A stretch of DNA of 64,000 nt from Yoonia sp. GTDB taxonomy: Bacteria; Pseudomonadota; Alphaproteobacteria; Rhodobacterales; Rhodobacteraceae. Numbering within the stretch: the first letter of the stretch is position 1; each line of letters opens with the position of its first letter. The DNA lies in contig NZ_JAGYJK010000010.1 in NCBI RefSeq assembly GCF_018402175.1, positions 59,452-123,451 of the forward strand. The letters are read 5' to 3'. This document shows positions 27,948-35,944 of this stretch, piece by piece. The notes beneath the pieces are model-generated. The model ran no database searches. It was not told the origin of the DNA and was given only the letters and a program-made list of their open reading frames with translations. Both the position numbers and the translations under genes were made by a program.

Positions 27948-27964
27948 TTTGGCTCCGACGGTAG
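27948..27964. other. Attachment-site copy (left end of tRNA-Asn island)
   Basis: The 17 bases TTTGGCTCCGACGGTAG equal the 3' end of tRNA-Asn (with part of its flank) at 35810-35826, in the same orientation. Bases just to the left (CTGTGTAGCTAT) are also close to those left of the right copy (CTGCGTAGCTAT). It marks the left junction of an integrated element whose right junction is the intact tRNA gene. Confidence 0.8.
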
Positions 27965-28116
27965 CAGCCATTTGTTAGTCTTGGTGGTTCCCGCGTTGTC
28001 TTGATTTTTCACATTAAGCCATTGAATAGAAACGCATTGTTTTCCCGCTAACTCTTGCAAAGCCCCGACGGTTCCACGATATTTCGTTAGTAGAAATTGA
28101 GTAGGAATTTGGCGGC

Positions 28117-28451
28117 ATGGCATACGACAAGGGGCGCTTGAACGCAAAGCAGGTCGAAGCAACGGACAAGCCGGGGCACCATGCCGACGGCAAGGGGCTT
28201 TACCTGCAAATGTCGAAGTGGGGCACGAAATCTTGGGTGTTCAAATTCAATCTTGGCGGTCGGACACGGGGCATGGGGCTAGGCCCGATTGACGAACTGT
28301 CGTTGAAGAAGGCGCGCGAAGAAGTCGAACGGTTGCGTGTCATGGTGCGCGAAGGCCGCGACCCTAACGAAGAACGCGCCGAACAACGCCGCAAGTTGAA
28401 AGCGAAATACGAAGACGATGGCGGCAAGGTCATTTTGTTTAAGGACGCTAT
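28117..28451 (+). pseudogene. Tyrosine integrase, N-terminal fragment (DUF4102 arm-binding domain)
   Basis: About 112 residues match the N-terminal arm-type DNA-binding domain of P4-like integrases: LNAKQVEATDKPGHHADGKGLYLQM (in part: HADGKGLYLQ), WVFKFNLGGRTRGMGLGPID, and the following LSLKKAREEVERLR. The whole catalytic domain with the Arg-His-Arg-Tyr residues is missing. At about 28451 the sequence switches to an IS3-family transposase C-terminus in another frame. It lies 150 bases inside the left att repeat, the normal place for the integrase of a tRNA-Asn island. The element can no longer excise by its own enzyme. Confidence 0.85.
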
Positions 28452-28592
28452 CGCCATGCCCGCAATTTGGTGGCGGCATGGCGCGACGACTTCAACCATC
28501 ACCGCCCACATTCAAGCCTCGCTGGCATGACACCGTGGGAATATGCTAACCGGTCAAAGGAAGACCAAAACCTGAACAGAGCGAACTCATAA
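28452..28592 (+). pseudogene. IS3-family transposase (OrfB), C-terminal remnant
   Basis: Forty-six codons plus stop in a frame different from the integrase fragment. They read RHARNLVAAWRDDFNHHRPH followed by SSLAGMTPWEYANRS. This is the well-known C-terminal end of IS3-family (IS51/IS3 group) transposases, where the N-H-x-R-P-H-S-S-L pattern follows the last catalytic Glu. No start or DDE core remains. It was probably left by an IS insertion into the integrase followed by deletion. Confidence 0.85.
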
Positions 28593-28647
28593 TCGGGGAC
28601 ACTCAGGGGAGCAGATCAGAGAACGTAAGCAAAGAGAACGATGCGCC

Positions 28648-29349
28648 ATGAGAACCAAAGCACTATTTGTCGCCACGCTGCTGGCGTTGGCACCACTTCC
28701 GAGTGTTGCTCAGGATTTTAATGTGGGGTTGGCTGCGTATCAACGTGGCGACTATTCTACCACGCTGAAAGAGTGGAAGCCGCTGGCTGAGCAGGGTTAC
28801 GCGCGCGCGCAAAGCAATCTTGGCGTAATGTATGAACAAGGCCATGGCGTGTTGCAGGACTATGCAGAGGCTGTGCGATGGTACCGTGCAGCCGCTGAGC
28901 AGGGTTACGCCCGCGCGCAAGGAAACCTTGGCTTCATGTATGCCAAAGGTCAGGGCGTCGCGCAGGACTACGCAGAGGCGGTACGGTGGTATCTGATGGC
29001 TGCCGATCAGGGTGACGCCCCCGCGCAAAACAATCTTGGCTTCATGTATGCCAATGGTCAGGGCGTGTTGCAGGACTTCGCAGAGGCTGTGCGATGGTAT
29101 CGACTGGCCGCCGATCAGGGTAATTCCCCCGCGCAAAATAATCTTGGAGCCATGTATACCAATGGTGAGGGTGTCGCGCAGAACTATTTGTTAGCACATA
29201 TGTGGGCTAATATCGCTGCTGCAAATGGAAGTCAGAAAGCTGTTGAGGCGCGCGAACGTTTAGACAGGATGATGAATTCAACCGATATTACCGAGGCACA
29301 GCGCCGGGCGCGTGTTTGTATGGAGTCTAACTATCAGGACTGCGGGTAG
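28648..29349 (+). CDS. Secreted Sel1-repeat protein, copy A
   Basis: A 233-residue protein with a signal peptide (MRTKALFVATLLALAPLPSVAQ). About four Sel1-like repeats of 36 residues follow, each with the pattern A-Q-x-N-L-G-x-M-Y-x-x-G-x-G-V-x-Q-D-Y/F-A-E-A-V-R-W-Y. The last half repeat ends with LAHMWANIAAANG, the typical terminal Sel1 helix pair. The C-terminus has two Cys residues (VCMESNYQDC) that may form a disulfide. Such alpha-solenoids mediate protein-protein contacts in the periplasm. A close paralogue with the same signal peptide and tail is at 49384-50193. It is the first intact gene of the tRNA-Asn island. Function unknown. Confidence 0.85.
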   Translation: MRTKALFVATLLALAPLPSVAQDFNVGLAAYQRGDYSTTLKEWKPLAEQGYARAQSNLGVMYEQGHGVLQDYAEAVRWYRAAAEQGYARAQGNLGFMYAKGQGVAQDYAEAVRWYLMAADQGDAPAQNNLGFMYANGQGVLQDFAEAVRWYRLAADQGNSPAQNNLGAMYTNGEGVAQNYLLAHMWANIAAANGSQKAVEARERLDRMMNSTDITEAQRRARVCMESNYQDCG

Positions 29350-29449
29350 GCCCAAAATATCTGCTGTCTACGGTAGGCGTCGGTCAGGGACTTGTGCAAC
29401 AATTCTAAGCACCGGTGCGTAAAACAGTCTTTTAGACAGGTGCGGAGCA

Positions 29450-32400
29450 CTAGGCGATGAATGTAAAGTCAGCCGTTGCCAAATCTGTGACACCCGTCAA
29501 GGTGGCAATCACAATCGCCGCGCCATCACCTGTACCGTCGGCGTCAAAGCTCAAATCGCCCGTTGTCTGGTTGAACAGAAATGCCGCCTGAGCTGCGGTT
29601 GCCGACTGAGTTCCAGCGCCAGTGACAAATGCCACAAGCACAGACCCGGCAGCATCACCGTCGATGTCAAGGCTCACGCCACCAGCAGAATAAGCAACAA
29701 AGCCTGCGACACTCGCCAAGTCTGCAGCCGAGAATTGCAATGCGTCCGTGCCAGCACCAAAAGCCGCGCCATCAGCAATCGTGGTGAAGTTGGTGATGAT
29801 GTCACGGGCTTCGTTGGCCACATCATTGTAGACAATGGTATCGAAACCGGCTCCTGGTGTGACGGTGTCCGCGCCGCCCCCGCTCGTGATTATGTCGTTG
29901 CCGTCACCAGCCGTAATTGTGTCGTCGCCAGCGCCGCCCATGATTATATCGTTCCCAGCACCGGCGGTGATGGTGTCGTTACCGTCGCCGCCCATAATGA
30001 TGTCATCACCGGCACCGCTCGTAATGGTGTCGTTACCCGCACCAGCTAGGATGATGTTGGTACCCGAACCGCCGGTGATTGTGTCATTGCCAGCGCCGGC
30101 CGTGATAATATAGCTGGCGGCACCGCCCGTGAATGTGCCATTCACGCTCTGCTCTACGTTTCCCGCATCCAGCGTATAGCTGAGATTGCCCAGCGTCAGG
30201 CCGGTCGCAACCAGCGCCGTGATCTGTGCAACGGTCGTGGTCGTGCCGTTCAGCGACACGGTCACATCTGTTGTGGCAAAATTGGCCGATCCTGCAACGA
30301 TTTCCACAAGACCGGCAACATCTGCCAAGTTCTGCGCGCCAAGCGCCTGCTGACCCGCTTCCAGGGTGTAGGTGAGATTGCCCAGCGTCAGGCCGGTCGC
30401 AACCAGCGCCGTGATCTGTGCAACGGTCGTGGTCGTGCCGTTCAGCGACACGGTCACATCTGTTGTGGCAAAATTGGCCGATCCTGCAACGATTTCCACA
30501 AGACCGGCAACATTGGCCAAGTTCTGCGCGCCAAGCGCCTGCTGCCCCGCATCCAGGGTGTAGGTCACCACACCGCTTGTGACTGGTCCGATCAGCATGA
30601 AATCGGCGATGGAAATGGCATCACCTGTGATGTCTAGGTCGCCAGACAAAGTGTTCGCCACAAAGCCAGCCAAAGCCGCTTTCAAGTCGGATGCAGACCC
30701 GCTCAAAGCACCGGCTGTGGTATTGGCGCCTAGCGTGATCGTTCCCGACGTTGCATTGTTGATGGCGATGAGCTGTGCCAGCGTTGCAGCCGCTCCGCCT
30801 GTTGTCAGCGTCACGGTGTAATTGCCATCAATTGCGAGAGTGCTTTCGCTCGCAATATTTGCCGCAATAACGGCCACAAGCTCGGCGCCGGTCCCGCTGA
30901 TTGCGGTCACCTCGTTCGCATCAACCGCGATCCGGGTTTTCGCGGCAAGACCCGTCAAATCGGTCGCCGCAGCGACGCCTGCATCCAGAGTGATTGTAAT
31001 CGCATCAGTCGCCAGCGTCGTCAGGCCACCATCGGCCGCGTTCAACGCGGCCGCCGTCCCAGTGATCGTCGCGGTCACGACACCGCTTGTCGCGGCAGCA
31101 ACTGCGTTCAAGCCATGCGCAGTGGTCGTGCCAGTTACCGCAATCGTCGCGGCCGGTGCAGTGACCTTGGTTCCATCGGTGACCAACGCAGCTGTGACTT
31201 GCGATTCACTCCCGGTGATCACGACAGCGTTCGCGACTGTCACCGTGCCAGTCGTGGCTGCGCCGATCGCCGACAAATCCGTGACCGTGACAGCCACCCC
31301 ATCAGCATCTCTCAATTCAGCAGTGAAAGCCGCCGGTGCCGTAATAAAAGCAGCGAGCGCTTGGACGACGTTTGCCGCTGTTCCATTGATGGCGGTGAGG
31401 CCGGTACCGACGATGGTTCCATTTGCGTTGCTAGTGGCAATCTGAGTAATTTGATCTGCAGAGGCTACACCGGCAAGCGTTGTGACGCCCGTTACACCAA
31501 GACCGGTAACCACAGTGTCCTCGGCAAGACCGGTCATGATCAGATGACCGGCGCCCGTCACCGCCATGCTGCTCAAAACGTCCGCAGAGGCGGTGAGCGT
31601 CAGACCGTCGACCTGAATGCCCAATACGTCAGTGTTGACCATACTGACGCTATTCGATGCAGCCGTTGTGAAGTGCAGAACACCGTCCTGCACAGTCATG
31701 GCGACATCTCCATAACCTTCGGCAAGCTTGAAAACCTGGCTTGACTGCGCGATCAAACGAAATCCCGGATCAGCGGTGCCGCCCCCATCAGTAACGCCAC
31801 TACCGCCGCCACTGGCAGCACCACTACCGGCATCGCCAGTATCAGTTGCCGGACCCGCGCCAGCGGCAACGCCCGCACCCGTATCAGTTTCACCCGATGA
31901 TGCGGCCGCGGCTTCGCGTGCGGGGCGCACATTCGATGTCACAATCGACATCTGAGCAGTAATTTGGTCAGGTGTGACAGACGCACCTTCGGCAGCAGTC
32001 ACGGTGATATTCTCAGCAGCTCCAAAGAATTGTATCGTCTGGTTCTGCACCAAGGTTGCCAGCTCTGTTGCTTCTGCGATCGAGTTCACGACAATCTCGA
32101 TCGTGCTGGTCGCATGAAGCGTGCTGGGCCCATGAATAGAGAAGATCACAGGGATTTCGCGCGCCTGTGCAAGTGTGAGCTTTAGGCCAGAGGCTACTTC
32201 GATGCGGGTCACGCCGGTGATTGTCGCGAGGGTCGCATCAAGTATGCCGGATGTCATTTTAAGGGTGCTAAAGCCGTCGATCGTACTCCCAGCCTGCAGC
32301 GTGACCGCGTCAGAGGCATCCGCGAATTTAAACTCCAAAGTGCCCGCGCCACTGGCGTCGAGTAAAATGCTATTACCGGCACCACCATCGTCGGTAACGA

Positions 32401-33208
32401 AAGTAACGGAATCAGCTTCACCCGATGATGCGGCCGGGGCTTCGCTTGCGGGGCGCACATTCGATGTCACAATCGACATCTGAGCAGTAATTTGGTCAGG
32501 TGTGACAGACGCACCTTCGGCAGCAGTCACGGTGATATTCCCAGCAGCGCCAAAGAACTGTATCGTCTGGTTCTGCACCAAGGTTGCCAGCTCTGTTGCT
32601 TCTGCGATCGAGTTCACGACAATCTCGATCCGGCCTGTCACGTCGTTGCTCACAAGAACGGGGATTTCACGCACCTGTACCAGCGTCAGCTTCACGCCAG
32701 AGGCAACTTCGACGCGGGTCACACCTGTGATGCTCGCCAACGTCGCATCAAGGGTGCCAGACGTTACTTTCAAAGTTCCAAAGTCGTCAATCGTACTGCC
32801 AGCCTGCAGCGTGACCACGTCATTGGCGTCAGTGAATTTAAACTCCAAGATCCCTGCGCCATTAGCGTCAAGCATAATGCTGTAAGCATTATTCGTGGCG
32901 TCCGCCACGCTCAATGTCGCGACTGCTGCGCGTGGAAGGACAAAACCATCCACCGAGGTTGCCGAATAAACACCGTCCGCGCGGGATATAATGAGGCTTG
33001 CTCCTCCGCTCTGCGCCGCCGCATCATCATCCTCGCCACATGCAGCCAGTAGCAGAGTTGACACCACCAGCGATGACCCCTTGGCTGTCTTTTTGACAAC
33101 ATCGGATTTCAGCACCGCGTGGACCCGCGCTTGTGCGGACGCATTGTCCGCCACCTGGGCCTTGGATATCGCTGTGTCGGTTACATTAATTTTCGCGTCG
33201 TTTCTCAT
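29450..33208 (-). CDS. Large surface protein with lipobox-like N-terminus, beta-strand repeats and RTX calcium-binding repeats
   Basis: A 1252-residue protein. Residues 1-56 are a long polar leader ending in VVSTLLLAACGEDDD, a lipobox-like motif with the Cys near residue 57. Residues about 80-260 and 255-440 are a duplicated 176-residue unit (TLQAGSTIDDFGTLK in the first, TLQAGSTIDGFSTLK in the second). A Gly/Ser/Asp-rich hinge (about 445-480) is followed by about 450 residues of Ala/Thr/Val-rich beta-strand repeats, then two 64-residue tandem repeats and seven or so RTX nonapeptides (GAGNDTITG, GGDGNDTIT and the like, about residues 1030-1100). The C-terminal part resembles type I secretion signals. 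A lipobox and RTX repeats together are unusual. Surface adhesion is an inference. Confidence 0.75.
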   Translation of the reverse strand: MRNDAKINVTDTAISKAQVADNASAQARVHAVLKSDVVKKTAKGSSLVVSTLLLAACGEDDDAAAQSGGASLIISRADGVYSATSVDGFVLPRAAVATLSVADATNNAYSIMLDANGAGILEFKFTDANDVVTLQAGSTIDDFGTLKVTSGTLDATLASITGVTRVEVASGVKLTLVQVREIPVLVSNDVTGRIEIVVNSIAEATELATLVQNQTIQFFGAAGNITVTAAEGASVTPDQITAQMSIVTSNVRPASEAPAASSGEADSVTFVTDDGGAGNSILLDASGAGTLEFKFADASDAVTLQAGSTIDGFSTLKMTSGILDATLATITGVTRIEVASGLKLTLAQAREIPVIFSIHGPSTLHATSTIEIVVNSIAEATELATLVQNQTIQFFGAAENITVTAAEGASVTPDQITAQMSIVTSNVRPAREAAAASSGETDTGAGVAAGAGPATDTGDAGSGAASGGGSGVTDGGGTADPGFRLIAQSSQVFKLAEGYGDVAMTVQDGVLHFTTAASNSVSMVNTDVLGIQVDGLTLTASADVLSSMAVTGAGHLIMTGLAEDTVVTGLGVTGVTTLAGVASADQITQIATSNANGTIVGTGLTAINGTAANVVQALAAFITAPAAFTAELRDADGVAVTVTDLSAIGAATTGTVTVANAVVITGSESQVTAALVTDGTKVTAPAATIAVTGTTTAHGLNAVAAATSGVVTATITGTAAALNAADGGLTTLATDAITITLDAGVAAATDLTGLAAKTRIAVDANEVTAISGTGAELVAVIAANIASESTLAIDGNYTVTLTTGGAAATLAQLIAINNATSGTITLGANTTAGALSGSASDLKAALAGFVANTLSGDLDITGDAISIADFMLIGPVTSGVVTYTLDAGQQALGAQNLANVAGLVEIVAGSANFATTDVTVSLNGTTTTVAQITALVATGLTLGNLTYTLEAGQQALGAQNLADVAGLVEIVAGSANFATTDVTVSLNGTTTTVAQITALVATGLTLGNLSYTLDAGNVEQSVNGTFTGGAASYIITAGAGNDTITGGSGTNIILAGAGNDTITSGAGDDIIMGGDGNDTITAGAGNDIIMGGAGDDTITAGDGNDIITSGGGADTVTPGAGFDTIVYNDVANEARDIITNFTTIADGAAFGAGTDALQFSAADLASVAGFVAYSAGGVSLDIDGDAAGSVLVAFVTGAGTQSATAAQAAFLFNQTTGDLSFDADGTGDGAAIVIATLTGVTDLATADFTFIA
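30181..30564. repeat. 192-bp tandem duplication inside the RTX-like gene
   Basis: Two head-to-tail copies (30181-30372 and 30373-30564) are nearly identical at the DNA level and encode the 64-residue unit that begins YTLDAGQQALGAQNL. The near absence of silent differences points to recent duplication or ongoing copy-number change. Confidence 0.85.
31884..32632. repeat. Direct repeat of about 220 bp spaced 528 bp apart in the RTX-like gene
   Basis: The blocks at about 31884-32104 and 32412-32632 are almost identical DNA (both contain ACATTCGATGTCACAATCG). They encode the C-terminal part of the duplicated 176-residue unit. The flanking parts of the unit are also alike but more diverged, so this is an older duplication than the 192-bp one or has been partly converted. 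Confidence 0.8.
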
Positions 33209-33541
33209 GATAACTTTCGGTCTTTAAGTTTTTTTGTTATTTCCGGACCAAACTGACTGCCGCGCGCATCAACGACGTCCTGGAATATCAGCACGTTTTG
33301 TTCAGCACCGCGCTGCCCAGCACACGGCGGCCAGGGGGATAGATTTTATATCGGCAACACCCGCAATCGGCGCTCGCAGCACGCCACCCTTGTGAACGCA
33401 GAAAAAATGCTGAATACTGTATGCAGGGCTGTTAGAACGTCAGCCACATCGCATTAAAATGATGCGATGTGTCTGCTCCATTTTACTTTGAATGCACATT
33501 AGGATCTGCCTTTGCTTGTCTCCTGGCAGGGCCTGACGCGG
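33209..33541. other. Upstream region of the RTX-like gene
   Basis: No gene is seen. The promoter of the minus-strand surface-protein gene must lie here; the T-rich stretch at 33226-33245 is just upstream of its start. The only strong feature is the 10-bp palindrome at 33445-33471 (listed separately). Confidence 0.5.
33445..33471. promoter_or_regulatory. Perfect 10-bp inverted repeat, candidate operator
   Basis: The arms CACATCGCAT (33445-33454) and ATGCGATGTG (33462-33471) have a 7-base A/T-rich spacer. It lies between the surface-protein gene and the XRE-type regulator gene, 237 bases upstream of the former. A terminator is less likely, since no U-tract follows on either strand and no gene ends here. 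Confidence 0.5.
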
Positions 33542-33811
33542 TCAACTTTGGTTGCTATGCTGATCATAGTGTATAACCTCTTGATATACAGACGGTGCGA
33601 GAGCCTTGGAAAGGCAGTTAATTTTGAAACACTGATCGGTTATTAAGACAGATAAATCAGAATGCCTGATTGCCCGGCCTCCATCGGCATTGATGGTAAC
33701 AAAACCGCACAGATGTGGGAAAGTGACCGGTAAACCGTCAGATTCGATCCGGCCCTCGGGAATGCCCTGCTCGCCGCAAATGAAATAATAGCTACAATAA
33801 TTAATTCGCAT
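33542..33811 (-). CDS. Possible small hypothetical protein
   Basis: An 89-codon open frame with an ATG start and six Cys residues. I recognise no family. It has moderately low GC like its surroundings, and no clear ribosome binding site. It might be a decayed gene or chance. It is listed because it is the only sizeable open frame in the stretch between the surface protein and the regulator. Confidence 0.25.
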   Translation of the reverse strand: MRINYCSYYFICGEQGIPEGRIESDGLPVTFPHLCGFVTINADGGRAIRHSDLSVLITDQCFKINCLSKALAPSVYQEVIHYDQHSNQS

Positions 33812-33896
33812 ATTTTAAATTAATTCGGAATTGAGGTAATTTTATTTACGATACTTTCTATTGCTGAAATTTAAGAATATAATAATGAGGGTTTTT

Positions 33897-34760
33897 ATGA
33901 AGAATTCAGAAATTAGGGGAACCCAACTTATCGAGCAGCTACGACACGCGTTTCATGCCCGACTACGCAGCCAAATATTAAAGAAAAATATCTCTTTATC
34001 GCAATTGTCCAGATCGAGCGGTATCAGCCGTTCGGTTTTATCAGGATATATGAGAGAAGACCCTGCGCTTCCAAATACGGCTAACCTGATGCGACTGGCG
34101 CAAGCACTGGATTGTGAGCCAGGTGCATTCTTTCCGATGACATCTGCAAGCGAGCAGTGCAATTCAGTTTCCGACATTGTCAACATCAGCCTTGCCATGG
34201 TTGATGATAACCAATTGAAAGAAACACTAAGCAAGATCGCCGCCGCTACGGGCGAGTTTATCTATTATGTGCCCAATACGCTGCCTGATGCTCTCAAGAC
34301 TGATGGGATATTTTCTTTTGAAGATCATGCAAACCCGAAAAGTGATAATCGGACATATATCGAAAAAATACGTTTGATGATTAGCCCGACGTTGAACGGG
34401 GTTATATTAATATCAGAGGAAACATTGCTGGACCTTATACACCAACGCGGCATTTATGCCGGATTGTCAAAAAAGGTGTCTGATCAGCAGATGAACAGCC
34501 TTGTTGATGCATGCCATGAACAGTTTCCAAGTTGGCAAATCAAGGTATTCAGTCATCGAGATTTTAGAGTAAGTCCTTGCTTTCTAATTGGAAATTCTTT
34601 CCTGGTTCAAGAGTTCTTTAAGTACAATATTCAGATCGAAAGTGTACCCACCATTTTGGGGGTGCAGGCCAGTTTAAACACAATTCACCGCCTGGCGACC
34701 GATTTCCTGCACTGGGTGGAGCAGAATACACTCGCGCAAACCGATATCCAAAAAGTTTGA
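33897..34760 (+). CDS. XRE-family helix-turn-helix regulator with unknown C-terminal domain
   Basis: A 287-residue protein. Residues about 20-80 form a Cro/CI-type HTH: LRSQILKKNISLSQLSRSSG (helices 1-2), then ISRSVLSGYM as recognition helix, and LPNTANLMRLAQALDCEPG closing the domain. The remaining 200 residues match nothing I recognise and may bind a ligand or dimerise. The start at 33897 is chosen because GAGGG lies five bases upstream; two earlier in-frame starts have none. The gene is markedly AT-richer than the chromosome, which supports foreign origin. Its position suggests control of the surface-protein gene, possibly through the palindrome at 33445-33471. Confidence 0.8.
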   Translation: MKNSEIRGTQLIEQLRHAFHARLRSQILKKNISLSQLSRSSGISRSVLSGYMREDPALPNTANLMRLAQALDCEPGAFFPMTSASEQCNSVSDIVNISLAMVDDNQLKETLSKIAAATGEFIYYVPNTLPDALKTDGIFSFEDHANPKSDNRTYIEKIRLMISPTLNGVILISEETLLDLIHQRGIYAGLSKKVSDQQMNSLVDACHEQFPSWQIKVFSHRDFRVSPCFLIGNSFLVQEFFKYNIQIESVPTILGVQASLNTIHRLATDFLHWVEQNTLAQTDIQKV

Positions 34761-35420
34761 AAGCCTGAAATAGTTCGGATCGGCTCTGTTCACGACTTTA
34801 CGGCGCCAGCTTAACATCGGGGCGGACCATTCGTCTGTTAAATGCAGAGGTGGTGGCAAGCGGGACATACGGCACGCAGGCAGCCGTATCGCACGCAGGC
34901 GTCATCGTGATTGAGAACGCAACAGACTGGGCCAAGATACCCATCAATGGTGTCCCAACGGCAACCGCCAGCAATATCAGTTACACAATCCCAAGCAGAA
35001 ACACAGGCATTATTAAAGGTATTACCATAGGCGTTGAAGGCGCAAAGCTAATTGACGTGCTCATGACGTCGCGCAGCGGTGTGCTTGAGACTGCCGCTCT
35101 CGCCCGCACACGCGCGCGAGGCACAGGGCTAATTACTCCGCACCAACCTGACGGCATTGAAGGGCGCATAGCAGGTTTTACGGCGCCACCAGGTCCGCGA
35201 TCGCGTGAGCCTTTCGATTGTCACATCCAAGCCCGTAAATGGGTGTGGGTGCGGCGTTTCAATCCCTCGCACATATCCAGCTTGTAGAAATCCAACGCAA
35301 CAAAGGTGCATTCGTGGCCAGCCCAACCCTGCGAAAGGTCCGCGAAGTAGTTGATGCCCGCGCCTTGCTGGAACCCTTCACGGCCCGCCCGGCCGCAGAG
35401 GCCGCTTGGCGTGATGGTCT
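34761..35420. other. Unassigned island DNA between the regulator and the transposase relic
   Basis: No gene can be supported. A plus-strand open frame of 145 codons (34850-35287) has no recognised family and runs into the transposase relic antisense to it. The dodecamer TTTACGGCGCCA occurs twice (34798-34809 and 35177-35188), which may mark ends of a small decayed element. Otherwise I see nothing. Confidence 0.4.
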
Positions 35421-35727
35421 GTGCTTTGATCGTCTTCCTTTCTGCCAAGATTGCCTGACCGCGCCAGAAGTAGAAATCGGCGGGGGTCAGGTTGCCTAGG
35501 CTCTCGTGGAAGCGGTGGTTGTTGTCGTACTCGACGAATGCGGCGATGGCGGATTTGAGTTCACCCTGCAGGAAATAGTTTTCAAGCAGAATGCGATTCT
35601 TCAAGGTTTGGTGCCAGCGCTTGATCTTGCCTCGCGTCTGCGGGTCGTTAGGCGCACCGCGAACGCGATCCATGCCATGTTTGCCGAGGTCTTTGGCTAG
35701 GTCATGCGCGACGTAACAGGGGCCACG
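35421..35727 (-). pseudogene. IS3-family transposase, C-terminal relic
   Basis: About 100 residues match the DDE core end of an IS3-family transposase: GPCYVAHDLA, MDRVRGAPNDPQTRGKIKRW, HQTLKNRILLENYFLQGEL, then HRFHESLGNLTPADFYF and RGQAILAERK. The N-terminal two thirds, with the first catalytic Asp, are missing; the sequence starts abruptly next to the tRNA flank. The usual catalytic Glu of G-K-I-E-R-W is Lys here, so even this part is dead. It is a different IS from the remnant at 28452. Confidence 0.85.
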
Positions 35728-35765
35728 CGTTACCCCAGTTGTTACCCCCAAAGCTAAAACAGAAG

Positions 35766-35781
35766 TACCGCCGAAGCGGTA
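35766..35781 (-). terminator. Terminator downstream of tRNA-Asn
   Basis: The stem TACCGC / GCGGTA with loop CGAA is followed on the minus strand by CTTCTGTTTTAGC. It lies 31 bases past the tRNA 3' end and is probably the element-derived terminator that replaced the original one now at 27904-27921. Confidence 0.6.
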
Positions 35782-35809
35782 TCTGCGTAGCTATTTGATA
35801 GATAGATTT

Positions 35810-35826
35810 TTTGGCTCCGACGGTAG
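35810..35826. other. Attachment-site copy (right end of tRNA-Asn island)
   Basis: The 17-base sequence TTTGGCTCCGACGGTAG includes the last 15 bases of tRNA-Asn and its CCA plus two flank bases. It is identical to 27948-27964. Integration at a tRNA 3' end regenerates the tRNA, as seen here. Confidence 0.8.
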
Positions 35827-35886
35827 GGATCGAACCTACGACCAATTGATTAACAGTCAACTGCTCTACCGCTGAGCTACGTCGGA
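35812..35886 (-). tRNA. tRNA-Asn (anticodon GTT)
   Basis: The minus-strand sequence folds into a cloverleaf: acceptor TCCGACG/CGTCGGA, D arm GCTCAGCGGTAGAGC, anticodon arm TTGAC-TGTTAAT-CAA with GTT, T arm CGTAGGTTCGATCCCTACC-like pairing, and an encoded discriminator G plus CCA. All invariant positions (T8, GG in the D loop, TTCGA) are present. The 3' end is the insertion site of the 7.9-kb island. Confidence 0.97.
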
Positions 35887-35944
35887 ACATGCGGTGCGTA
35901 TAGCAATGTGATTCCGCCCCGTCCAGAGCGATTTGGCCGGTTTT

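Noticed and set aside
27948..27964. A second tRNA-Asn gene at the left end of the island
   Set aside because: Only the 3' end sequence is present; the rest of the cloverleaf does not follow.
34850..35287. A 145-codon plus-strand frame at the right end of the island
   Set aside because: Composition changes along its length and its 3' part is partly antisense to the transposase relic region; no motif was recognised.
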